DNA of 64,000 nt from Saprospiraceae bacterium (GTDB lineage Bacteria > Bacteroidota > Bacteroidia > Chitinophagales > Saprospiraceae), in assembly GCA_016715985.1 (NCBI GenBank), contig JADJXD010000001.1, positions 434,001 to 498,000 of the forward strand, read 5' to 3'. The notes under the pieces were generated by a model. That model was not told the DNA's origin, ran no database searches, and saw only the letters and a list, made by a program, of their open reading frames with translations. Made by a program: the position numbers and the translations under genes. Of the stretch, positions 1 to 7,840 are shown piece after piece; the first letter of the stretch is position 1; every line of letters begins with the position of its first letter.

Positions 1-1366
1 CATCGGGAGTGGTATAGGAAGGTTCAAATAATTTTCCAGCAAGAAAAATACTGCGCTTACTGGATACTTTATTAGTGTCGGAAACAACTTCTGTATCAGG
101 TTTTAAAGGGATCACAGGCCTTCTGGTAAAAATATAAATATCATCTTTGCCCACCCCTTTTCTACTTGAACTGAAAAAACCTTTTTGCTTAATATTCCCT
201 GATAACCGGGCAAAATCATCTACTACAAATCCGAAGTCATCACCACCGGAATTTACAGGCGGTTTCATATTTTCCGGTAAAGCCCATGTACCATCCTTAC
301 GTAGGTAGGTTTTAAAAATATCCAATCCACCCAATCCCGGTAAATAATCAGAAGAAAAATATAAGGTATCATGATGGGCTGTTGGAAATTTTTCGTTTCC
401 TGGTGAATTTATAGTGCCCGGCATCGGTTCCGGAAAGGACCATGTACCATCTTCATCCAAAACAACATAGTACAGATCAAAATTTTTACCAGGATCACCC
501 ATATCCGTTGAAAAAATCAGCACACTATCATTTTCAATCAATGCAGGATGACCATAATTATATTTATCTTCAATAAAAGGCAGAACTTCGGGATTTGTAT
601 AAAAACCATTATCACGTTCTGAATACATGATCTTGCATTTTTCGTCGCTATTATTCAGAGAAAAACATCGGGTAAAAAAAAGTTTCTCATAATTTTTACT
701 GAAACAAGCTGCACCTTCATTCTTGTCTGAATTAATATTGGAATCAAATTTTCTCACTTCAGAGCCCGTTTTTAACATGATAAATAAATCAGAAAATCTC
801 TCTCCTGTCCATTTATATATATCCGAACCCGACGCAGATGAACGATCTGATGAAAACAACAGAAAGTCATTTTCATATATGACAGGCGAATAATCCGAAA
901 CTAAACTATTTTCAAAAATCCGGTCTATTTTATATTCGCTTTCCGCTTGTTGCCAATGAATGATTTCACCACAAATAAATATTTCTCTGTCTGCCAAAGA
1001 TTTATTACCAGACAAACGGCTGTATTGTTCGAATGAACGTATTGCTGACTCATATTCTTCAAGTCTTTTTTGGCAAAGACCCAGTTCAAAATATGCTTCA
1101 GGTCCGTAATTGAAATCCGCAGACTTTTGAAACCAGGATAATGCTGCATCATAATCAATTAACTGCAGATAGCTTTTTCCTAACAAAAAGGCCTTTCTTG
1201 CTTTAACGGTAGAATTATCTGTCTTACTGAATTCATCTGTCAATAAATCTGCAGCGATTGAATATTGTTTTCTCTCATATGCAGTTTCGCCATCTTTTAT
1301 TTTTTTTGTAAAAGAGCAGGCATTTAAGAAGAGCAGAGTACACAAAATTGATAAAGCACCTTTCAA
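1..1366 (-). CDS. PorE-like TPR/WD40-like propeller lipoprotein (3' end outside window)
   Basis: The reading frame is open from 1366 to the window edge, giving about 455 residues. It probably starts at TTG 1366, because the next in-frame stop lies 22 nt upstream and there is no ATG between. The N-terminus is a lipoprotein signal (hydrophobic run ending LLFLNAC). About residues 25-140 look like TPR helices (AYERKQYSIAADLL, YLQLIDYDAALSWFQKSA). The rest contains PD40/WD40-like propeller strands such as LLFSSDRSSASGSDIY and LYFSSDYLPGLGGLDIFKTY. The last visible residues (IFLAGKLFEP) look like the start of a carboxypeptidase-regulatory-like domain. TPR, propeller and then that domain is the order in PorE, the outer-membrane, peptidoglycan-linked component of the type IX secretion system; the OmpA-like C-terminus would lie outside the window. 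PorE is an inference, since other OmpA-family proteins share this build. Confidence 0.75.
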   Translation of the reverse strand, partial: MKGALSILCTLLFLNACSFTKKIKDGETAYERKQYSIAADLLTDEFSKTDNSTVKARKAFLLGKSYLQLIDYDAALSWFQKSADFNYGPEAYFELGLCQKRLEEYESAIRSFEQYSRLSGNKSLADREIFICGEIIHWQQAESEYKIDRIFENSLVSDYSPVIYENDFLLFSSDRSSASGSDIYKWTGERFSDLFIMLKTGSEVRKFDSNINSDKNEGAACFSKNYEKLFFTRCFSLNNSDEKCKIMYSERDNGFYTNPEVLPFIEDKYNYGHPALIENDSVLIFSTDMGDPGKNFDLYYVVLDEDGTWSFPEPMPGTINSPGNEKFPTAHHDTLYFSSDYLPGLGGLDIFKTYLRKDGTWALPENMKPPVNSGGDDFGFVVDDFARLSGNIKQKGFFSSSRKGVGKDDIYIFTRRPVIPLKPDTEVVSDTNKVSSKRSIFLAGKLFEPSYTTPD

Positions 1367-1507
1367 TATATCTTTTTTAGATAAAATTTAAAATCATTTA
1401 ATTGTATTATAATTAATCAGTTATTAACGTTTTTGTTCAGTAATATTATATCAAATTTTGCTTAAGAATAACACAAGCTACAGTATTTGCTTCCGTTATA
1501 AAACAAA

Positions 1508-1544
1508 AGAGCGGCTGAATGAATAAACATCCGCCGCTCTTTTT
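1508..1544 (-). terminator. Rho-independent terminator after secDF
   Basis: Perfect 8-bp arms (agagcggc at 1508-1515, gccgctct at 1533-1540) enclose a 17-nt loop. A-runs on the left and T-runs on the right mean it could stop transcription on either strand. It lies just past the secDF stop codon. Confidence 0.75.
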
Positions 1545-1560
1545 AAAAGTATTTTTATTA

Positions 1561-4500
1561 TTAGTCTTTTACAGACCTTGAAAAACTTTTTTCAGTTTTT
1601 GGCTTGTGTTCTCTTGTTGTTACCCGTAAATCATGTGCAAGGTCATTTACAATCGGCGCAGCGATAAATATTGATGAATATGTACCCACTAAAATACCCA
1701 CAAACAGAGCAAAAGCAAAACCTTTAATACTTGCCCCTCCGAATATCAACAAAATTACGATTACCAACAAAGTAGTACCTGAAGTTAATAGTGTTCTGGA
1801 TAAAGTAGTATTTATTGACATGTTAATTACATCTTCTTTTTTAGCTGTCGTGTGAATACCCATAAACTCCCGTATCCTGTCAAAAACAATCACTGTATCA
1901 TTGATAGAATATCCAATCACCGTCAGTATTGCAGCGATAAACGCCTGATCCAGTTCCAAAGAAAACGGCAATAATCCTTTCAATAAAGAGAAAAGACCCA
2001 ATACGATAAATGCATCGTGAAAAACCGCAGCGATAGCACCGAAGCTATATTGCCATTTTGAAAATCTAAGTAAAAGATATAAAAATATCACGAGCAATGC
2101 AAAGATACCTGCATAGAATGAGCTTTTCTTGAGATCGTCAGCTATGGTCGGACCCACCTGATTTGAACTGGTTACGTGAATCACATCACTGGATGCTTCT
2201 GCATTCATAAAATCTTCATAACTAACATCAGAACCTGTCATTTTCACAATACCTTCGTGTAATTTTGTACTGACTTTTTCAGCCACATCGTCTGAACCGT
2301 CACTTATCAGATAAGATGTCGTAACATTGTAGGTATTATCAACATCTACTTGTTTCACAACCGGAGCTCCACCGAAAACATCAGTTAATGCATTTCTCAA
2401 TTGGTCGGAAGAAATACTTTCTTTTCCGGAGAACTGAATATTATAAGAAAAACCACCCTTATAATCAACTCCTAGATCAAATCCTCTTGTAAAAATGGAA
2501 ATTAATCCTATTATAATTATGGTGGCAGAAATACCATATGCTATCTTACGTTTGCCCAACCAATCTACATTGATAGATTGTAAAGCAGATTGTGAAAATT
2601 TATTAGAGAATGTTAAATTCTTTTTCTTACCTATCCACCAGTCGATCATTAATCTGGATACCAATAATGCGGTAAAAACAGAACATAAAACACCAATTAT
2701 CAACACTATCGCAAATCCTTTCACGGGACCAAGTCCAAAATAGGCAAGTACCATAGCGGTCAAAATGGTAGTAACGTTTGCATCAATAATAGCAGAATAA
2801 GAATTTGAAAAACCATCCGCAATAGATGTAGGTAAATTTTTCCCTGACCGCAATTCTTCTTTGATACGTTCATAGATGATCACATTTGCATCAACCGCCA
2901 TACCTATGGTAAGAACTATACCAGCTATTCCGGATAAGGTAAGTACTGTTCCAAAACTTGATAATGTTCCGAATATCAAAAATACATTTAATAATAATGA
3001 TAAGATGGCAACAATACCACCTCCGGCATAATAAAGAACCATAAATATCATTACCAAACTAAATCCCAATAACATGGAATTTATACTCTTTTTGATATTT
3101 GCCTTTCCTAATGATGGACCAACGTTAGATTCCTGAATAATTTTGGTTTTTGCAGGTAATTTTCCTACTTCAAGAATATTTGCAAAATCTACTGCTTCAT
3201 CTACGGAGAAATTACCGGTTATGGAAGATGAACCTCCTGTGATAGGGCCATTTACTCTCGGAGCTGAAACTACCTCATTATCTAAAACAATTGCTATTTC
3301 ACGATTGCCGTCATTGGCCGCTTTAGTAGTCATTTCAGCCCACTTCTTGGCACCCGCAGCATTCATCCGAAGATTAACTTCCACCTGACCGCTAACCGGA
3401 TCAAGTGTCTGAACTGCACTGGTTACCACTTCACCATCCAGGGGAGACTTATCCGTATTGCTCTGCGTCTTAATTAAGTACAGCTCATACTGATTAGTGA
3501 AAATTCCATTTTCATCCTGACTAGGTTTATATGACCACACAAACCTGGCATTTTTGGGAAACAAAGATTTTATTTCGGGTCTTTCTAAAACTTCTGAAAT
3601 ATATTTCTTTTGGTTTTTATCTGCTACTCCCATTACACTGGGCGACATAGTACCTGAATTCAAAATAAGCGCACTTAGTAATCCACCTTTTGCGCCAAGC
3701 GGGTCGGTGGTTCTTGGTACAAGTTCCAATGTTGAGTCAATGACATTCCCCAAATCATCATATACTTCTTTATATATAGAATCCATTGGCACATTTAAGT
3801 CCTGAACAACAGTTGAATCGCTTCCACTGGTTAATCTACGATCAGCTTCCTGGAATGCCTGATTAATACCCGCATCCGTGTTTCTGTAAGTTTCCCAAAA
3901 TTCCAATTGAGCACTTGCCTGAAGATACTGTCTTGCACGTTCAGGATTATCGATACCCGGCATTTCTACTAATATCAGGTCACGTGGTGCATCCAACGAA
4001 ATATTCGGTTGAGCAACCCCTAGTTTATCAATACGCTCTTTAAGCATTTTGAAAGTAAGATTAACTGTTTCATTTGCTTTCGAACGTAATGCTCGCGTTA
4101 CAACTCCGTCGTCTGTATCTGTATTGATTTCACCCAGCATCTCACTTCTTGCAAAAAGCCTTCCAAGCTTGTCAGGACCAGCAACCTTTCTGTATTCATC
4201 TACAAAAAGTGTGATAAAGTCAGATTGAGAAGTCTTTTTTAAAGTCTTTGCACTTTCCAAAGCCTGAACAAACTCAGCATTTTTACTATTTCGACCTGCA
4301 AGTGTCTTTATAAATTCTTCCAGATCTACTTCCAGCACTGTACTCATACCACCGGAAAGGTCAAGACCTAAAGCTAATTGCTGCTTTTTGAGCTCGGTAT
4401 AAGTGTAAGACTTAATAAGCGGAATGCTAAAAATGGGTGTAGATGATATCGAATCCAAAAATCTGGCTCTTGCATTCTTATAATCAAATAATCCTACTTT

Positions 4501-4644
4501 GCTCTCGTCATTTCCAACTGCATTCAAAGCATATTCAGATGCTTCTTTTTCAACTCTGTTGGTAGGTATAAAATACCAGAATTGCAATAAGCACACCAGG
4601 GTAATCAATACCAAAAAAACTTTTATTAAACCTTTACCTTGCAT
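1561..4644 (-). CDS. secDF: Protein translocase subunit SecDF (fused)
   Basis: Inner-membrane RND-type motor that uses the proton gradient to pull secreted proteins out of the SecYEG channel. The 1027-residue product is a SecD-SecF fusion, the normal form in Bacteroidota. An N-terminal membrane helix is followed by a long periplasmic region with the SecD motif LGLDLSGGM (about residue 93). The SecD membrane half has GMAVDANVIIYERIKEEL near residue 580. A linker leads to the SecF half, with a second TM1 and its own motif GYSINDTVIVFDRIREF near residue 915. Both sets of transmembrane helices are visible. The gene stands alone, with its own -7 element upstream and a hairpin terminator after the stop. 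The SecD periplasmic part carries lineage-specific insertions relative to the E. coli protein. Confidence 0.97.
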   Translation of the reverse strand: MQGKGLIKVFLVLITLVCLLQFWYFIPTNRVEKEASEYALNAVGNDESKVGLFDYKNARARFLDSISSTPIFSIPLIKSYTYTELKKQQLALGLDLSGGMSTVLEVDLEEFIKTLAGRNSKNAEFVQALESAKTLKKTSQSDFITLFVDEYRKVAGPDKLGRLFARSEMLGEINTDTDDGVVTRALRSKANETVNLTFKMLKERIDKLGVAQPNISLDAPRDLILVEMPGIDNPERARQYLQASAQLEFWETYRNTDAGINQAFQEADRRLTSGSDSTVVQDLNVPMDSIYKEVYDDLGNVIDSTLELVPRTTDPLGAKGGLLSALILNSGTMSPSVMGVADKNQKKYISEVLERPEIKSLFPKNARFVWSYKPSQDENGIFTNQYELYLIKTQSNTDKSPLDGEVVTSAVQTLDPVSGQVEVNLRMNAAGAKKWAEMTTKAANDGNREIAIVLDNEVVSAPRVNGPITGGSSSITGNFSVDEAVDFANILEVGKLPAKTKIIQESNVGPSLGKANIKKSINSMLLGFSLVMIFMVLYYAGGGIVAILSLLLNVFLIFGTLSSFGTVLTLSGIAGIVLTIGMAVDANVIIYERIKEELRSGKNLPTSIADGFSNSYSAIIDANVTTILTAMVLAYFGLGPVKGFAIVLIIGVLCSVFTALLVSRLMIDWWIGKKKNLTFSNKFSQSALQSINVDWLGKRKIAYGISATIIIIGLISIFTRGFDLGVDYKGGFSYNIQFSGKESISSDQLRNALTDVFGGAPVVKQVDVDNTYNVTTSYLISDGSDDVAEKVSTKLHEGIVKMTGSDVSYEDFMNAEASSDVIHVTSSNQVGPTIADDLKKSSFYAGIFALLVIFLYLLLRFSKWQYSFGAIAAVFHDAFIVLGLFSLLKGLLPFSLELDQAFIAAILTVIGYSINDTVIVFDRIREFMGIHTTAKKEDVINMSINTTLSRTLLTSGTTLLVIVILLIFGGASIKGFAFALFVGILVGTYSSIFIAAPIVNDLAHDLRVTTREHKPKTEKSFSRSVKD

Positions 4645-4684
4645 TTTAAATATTTGTTAACATTAATTTTTTCAAAAAACAGCG

Positions 4685-4716
4685 CAAATATACGTCTTTT
4701 ATGAAATTAAATTCAA
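4685..4716 (-). promoter_or_regulatory. secDF promoter (Bacteroidota type)
   Basis: On the minus strand the -7 element TATATTTG lies at 4692-4685 and a -33 TTG at 4716-4714, 21 nt apart. Both fit the Bacteroidota consensus, and the -7 element ends 40 nt before the secDF start. Confidence 0.7.
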
Positions 4717-4929
4717 TTTGATACAAACATCTCATATCATTTTTCAACTTTTTAGGTAATTTACTGATAATTAGTAGATTACAGAGTTAAATTTAATAAT
4801 ATTAGTATTAATATCGTATTAAAAACTGCAAAGGTAACAAAAAGTATTATTAATAAGTGTGTATAACATCTTGCCTGCCCTTAAAATTTAAATGCAATTG
4901 AAAATATAACAATTTTGCATCCCGCAATC

Positions 4930-4980
4930 CCTGCCCGACTCTGTAGGCAGGCAGGCCTGCCCGCTTCGGAGCAGGCGGGC
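4930..4980. repeat. GC-rich double palindrome (REP-like unit)
   Basis: Two adjacent hairpins stand out in A+T-rich DNA. The first pairs cctgcc (4930-4935) with ggcagg (4946-4951). The second pairs gcccgc (4959-4964) with gcgggc (4975-4980) around a 10-nt loop. No poly-T follows either, so it is more like a REP-type repeat than a terminator. Only one copy is present in this window. Confidence 0.55.
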
Positions 4981-5071
4981 TCATTCCCTAAAGGTACGAC
5001 CTCCACACATTATAACTTTTAGCAATAAATTGTGGAACCTTTTATACATACTATTATTAACTCATTTTAAA

Positions 5072-5103
5072 TTGTCAGGCTTTGGGGTAATTTAATAACT
5101 TTG
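5072..5103 (+). promoter_or_regulatory. kdsA promoter (Bacteroidota type)
   Basis: A -33 TTG at 5072-5074 and a -7 TAACTTTG at 5096-5103 are separated by 21 nt, ending 25 nt upstream of the kdsA start. Confidence 0.65.
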
Positions 5104-5128
5104 CACCCTAATCAATGAATAGATTTTT

Positions 5129-5944
5129 ATGATGCCAAACATCTCAAAGCTGATGCAAAATGAGAAGAATCTCTTTTTCCTTATTGCAGGACCATGTGCC
5201 ATTGAATCTGAAGATATGGCAATGCATATTGCAGAAAAAATTAAAATAATATCGGAAAAACTTCATATTCCATTTATTTTTAAAGGGTCATACCGTAAAG
5301 CAAACAGGTCCAGTATTCATTCATTTACAGGCATCGGTGACGAAAAAGCACTAAAAATTCTAAAAAAAGTGTCCAAGTATTTTGAACTACCGGTCACTAC
5401 AGATATTCATACTGATGAAGAAGCTGCAATGGCAGCTGAATATGTCGATATCCTTCAGATACCGGCATTTCTTTGCAGACAGACTTCTCTTATTAAGGCT
5501 GCTGCCGAAACCGGAAAAATTGTTAATATTAAAAAAGGACAGTTTATGAGTCCTGAATCTATGAGCCATGCTGTACATAAAGTAAAAGAGTGCAATAATG
5601 AAAATGTAATGCTCACAGAAAGAGGAAATACGTTTGGGTATCAGGATCTGATTGTGGATTATCGGGGCATTCCGGTTATGCGGTCATTTGGTGTACCCGT
5701 GATAATGGATTGTACCCACTCATTGCAACAACCCAATCAGGCATCCGGAATCACAGGTGGAAAACCTGCATTAATTGAAACAATAGCAAAAGCAGCAATA
5801 GCAGTTGGTGCTGATGGTCTTTTTATTGAAACCCACCCTACCCCATCAGAAGCAAAATCAGATGGAGCAAATATGTTGCCATTAGTTCAGTTGGAGTCAT
5901 TGCTTGAAAAACTTACCCGAATCCGATACGCAATTATTCAGTAA
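5129..5944 (+). CDS. kdsA: 3-deoxy-8-phosphooctulonate synthase (KDO-8-P synthase)
   Basis: Cytoplasmic enzyme that condenses phosphoenolpyruvate with arabinose 5-phosphate to give KDO 8-phosphate, the precursor of the inner-core sugar of lipopolysaccharide. The 271 residues match the usual family length. Family signatures are visible from the N-terminus: IAGPCAIES near residue 19, FKGSYRKANRSS near residue 50, DIHTDEEA, and VMLTERGNTFGYQDLIVDYR near residue 155, followed by the VIMDCTHSLQQP and FIETHP segments. The start could be either of two adjacent ATG codons (5129 or 5132). It converges on the phosphorylase gene, the two stop codons being separated by a single base. A strong Bacteroidota-type promoter precedes it. 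Confidence 0.96.
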   Translation: MMPNISKLMQNEKNLFFLIAGPCAIESEDMAMHIAEKIKIISEKLHIPFIFKGSYRKANRSSIHSFTGIGDEKALKILKKVSKYFELPVTTDIHTDEEAAMAAEYVDILQIPAFLCRQTSLIKAAAETGKIVNIKKGQFMSPESMSHAVHKVKECNNENVMLTERGNTFGYQDLIVDYRGIPVMRSFGVPVIMDCTHSLQQPNQASGITGGKPALIETIAKAAIAVGADGLFIETHPTPSEAKSDGANMLPLVQLESLLEKLTRIRYAIIQ

Positions 5945-5945
5945 T

Positions 5946-7598
5946 TCAAATCAGAAATAACTTTTCGTAATATTCCCTGGCCATTCGCCCGGATTCAAAT
6001 GCCGGAGAAACATCTTTCATACCAGCATCAATCAGCTTTGCCCATTTTTCCTGCTTTTTATAATAAGTGGGTAATATTTCAAATTCCAGAATATCCAGTA
6101 AGCTTTCAGCTTCAGCCCGATCTCTTTCAGATTCGGAAAGTGATCTGTCAGCAGGAGGAATTATAAAACTATTTTTTCCATGTATTGAAAATTCCGGTAT
6201 CCATCCATCGGGAATTGAAAAATTAACAGAGCCGTTCATAGCCGCAGTCATACCGCTGGTACCGGAAGCTTCTCTGTACAATCTGGGATTGTTTAACCAA
6301 ACGTCAGAACCTTTTTTCATCAAGGCTGATAATCCCAGTTCATAACCTGTTAATATTGTACAATTCGGATGATCTAATGTCATCCAGAATAAATCATTAA
6401 AAGTATGGATAGCACCATAATCTTCCGGATATGGTTTGCCTGCCCATATAATCTGAATTGGCATTTCTTTATTACTGATTATAGTTTTAAACCTTTCACT
6501 ATTCAGCGCAATCAGATTAGCTCTTTTGTAACCGGCATATCGTCGTGCCCAAACTAAAGTCAATACATTCGGATCAAAAAGCTTTCCGGATTGATCTGCG
6601 ACAACTTTGAAAAGTTCTTTTTTCATTTCAATCTTCCTATGCAGCAATCCTTTCATGTCACCGGACTGTGCATATTCTTCCAATTTTGGATCTGCCCAAT
6701 ATTTTTTATTCTGAGAATTTGTAATCGCTTTAATTTCGCAAATCCCTGGATTGTCAGCCCACATTTCATTAGATACCACGCCGTGCATCTGAGAAACGCC
6801 ATTTGCTACCTTTGCCATCTTAAGAGCTGAAAGCGTATAGTTCAAATGACTTCCTTTGATATCAAGCATTTTACGAACTTCCGTTCCCTTTGTGTTACCA
6901 AAAAAGGACATCCTTTCCAATAAATCAAACTCACGCTCTTCATTTCCTGCTGTCTCCGGCGTATGTGTGGTGAAAACCAAACGCTTTCTGACATCTTCCA
7001 GATTACCATATTTTTCATATAAATAAAATGCCAGCGGCAATGCATGACCTTCATTCATATGGTATATTTCAGTTTTCAAACCAATTATATCCAATAATTT
7101 TGCTCCACCGGCTCCTAAAACTATAGATTGTGCAATCCTTGTTGCTTCGTTTGCATCATATAGCTTATTCGTAATAGTACGTGAAATGGCATCATTTTCT
7201 TCAATATCCGTACTCAATAAAAAGATAGGAGCAGATTCAAATACAGTTGGTTTCAAAAGAAATGCTTTCACCTGTACCGTCGCATTGTGAACAGTAACCG
7301 GAAAAATAATGCCGGTATCCGTCAGAAAAGAATAATGTTTATGAATAAATTCAGCTTTCATAGTACCTTGGGATGTACGCATCTGATCGTAGTAACCGTT
7401 TTTCCAAAGCATTCCGATTCCAACCAGATTTTGCTTCAGTTCATACGCACTGCGCATATGTGAACCAGCCAAAAAACCAAGACCCCCACTATAAATCTTT
7501 AAAGCCTGATCTATAGCAAATTCCATAGAAAAATAAGCTACAGGCTTTGAATATGCTTTTGCGGGTTCAAATCCGAATATTTCTGTTTTGCTGAGCAT
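5946..7598 (-). CDS. glgP: Alpha-glucan family phosphorylase, short form, with Thr at the PLP-lysine position
   Basis: Member of the glycogen/starch phosphorylase family (GT35), expected to release glucose 1-phosphate from alpha-glucans. The 550 residues fit the short TIGR02094-like subfamily rather than the roughly 800-residue classical enzymes. Recognisable segments are YFSMEFAIDQALKIYSGGLGFLAGSHMRSA at the N-terminus (residues 22-51), HMNEGHALPLAFYLYEKYG, VFTTHTPETAGNEE, WARRYAGYKRANL and IIWAGKPYPEDYG. In the C-terminal motif EASGTSGMTAAMNG, Thr451 stands where classical phosphorylases have the Lys that holds pyridoxal phosphate (EASGxxxMK). Bacteroidota relatives may share this substitution, so activity and cofactor use are uncertain. 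The symbol is by family, not proven function. Confidence 0.88.
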   Translation of the reverse strand: MLSKTEIFGFEPAKAYSKPVAYFSMEFAIDQALKIYSGGLGFLAGSHMRSAYELKQNLVGIGMLWKNGYYDQMRTSQGTMKAEFIHKHYSFLTDTGIIFPVTVHNATVQVKAFLLKPTVFESAPIFLLSTDIEENDAISRTITNKLYDANEATRIAQSIVLGAGGAKLLDIIGLKTEIYHMNEGHALPLAFYLYEKYGNLEDVRKRLVFTTHTPETAGNEEREFDLLERMSFFGNTKGTEVRKMLDIKGSHLNYTLSALKMAKVANGVSQMHGVVSNEMWADNPGICEIKAITNSQNKKYWADPKLEEYAQSGDMKGLLHRKIEMKKELFKVVADQSGKLFDPNVLTLVWARRYAGYKRANLIALNSERFKTIISNKEMPIQIIWAGKPYPEDYGAIHTFNDLFWMTLDHPNCTILTGYELGLSALMKKGSDVWLNNPRLYREASGTSGMTAAMNGSVNFSIPDGWIPEFSIHGKNSFIIPPADRSLSESERDRAEAESLLDILEFEILPTYYKKQEKWAKLIDAGMKDVSPAFESGRMAREYYEKLFLI

Positions 7599-7635
7599 AA
7601 TTGTTGATTAAATTTATTGCTTTAAATAAAAGGCG

Positions 7636-7643
7636 CAAATATA
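7636..7643 (-). promoter_or_regulatory. -7 element for the phosphorylase gene
   Basis: TATATTTG on the minus strand ends 37 nt before the start codon at 7598. No clear -33 TTG was found at the standard distance. Confidence 0.5.
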
Positions 7644-7840
7644 TATAAAGCTGATACTTTAGATATAAAAAAATACATTAAATGTGGCAGGAACAAAATT
7701 AAAAAATACGTATAGTATTAAAATACAGCGTATTATTTAAAATTAATTTTACATTTGTATTGTTAAAAGTGATATATTTGTTTACAATTGCAAAATAAAA
7801 TAAAAAATTAATTTGAATTCGGTCTTCTTCAAAATAATCA

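Larger units (their letters stand above)
4645..5128. other. Intergenic region between divergent secDF and kdsA
   Basis: This 484-bp gene-free stretch holds the secDF promoter at its left end, a GC-rich double hairpin at 4930-4980 and the kdsA promoter at its right end. The remainder is A+T-rich, with no convincing ORF or RNA gene. Confidence 0.7.
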
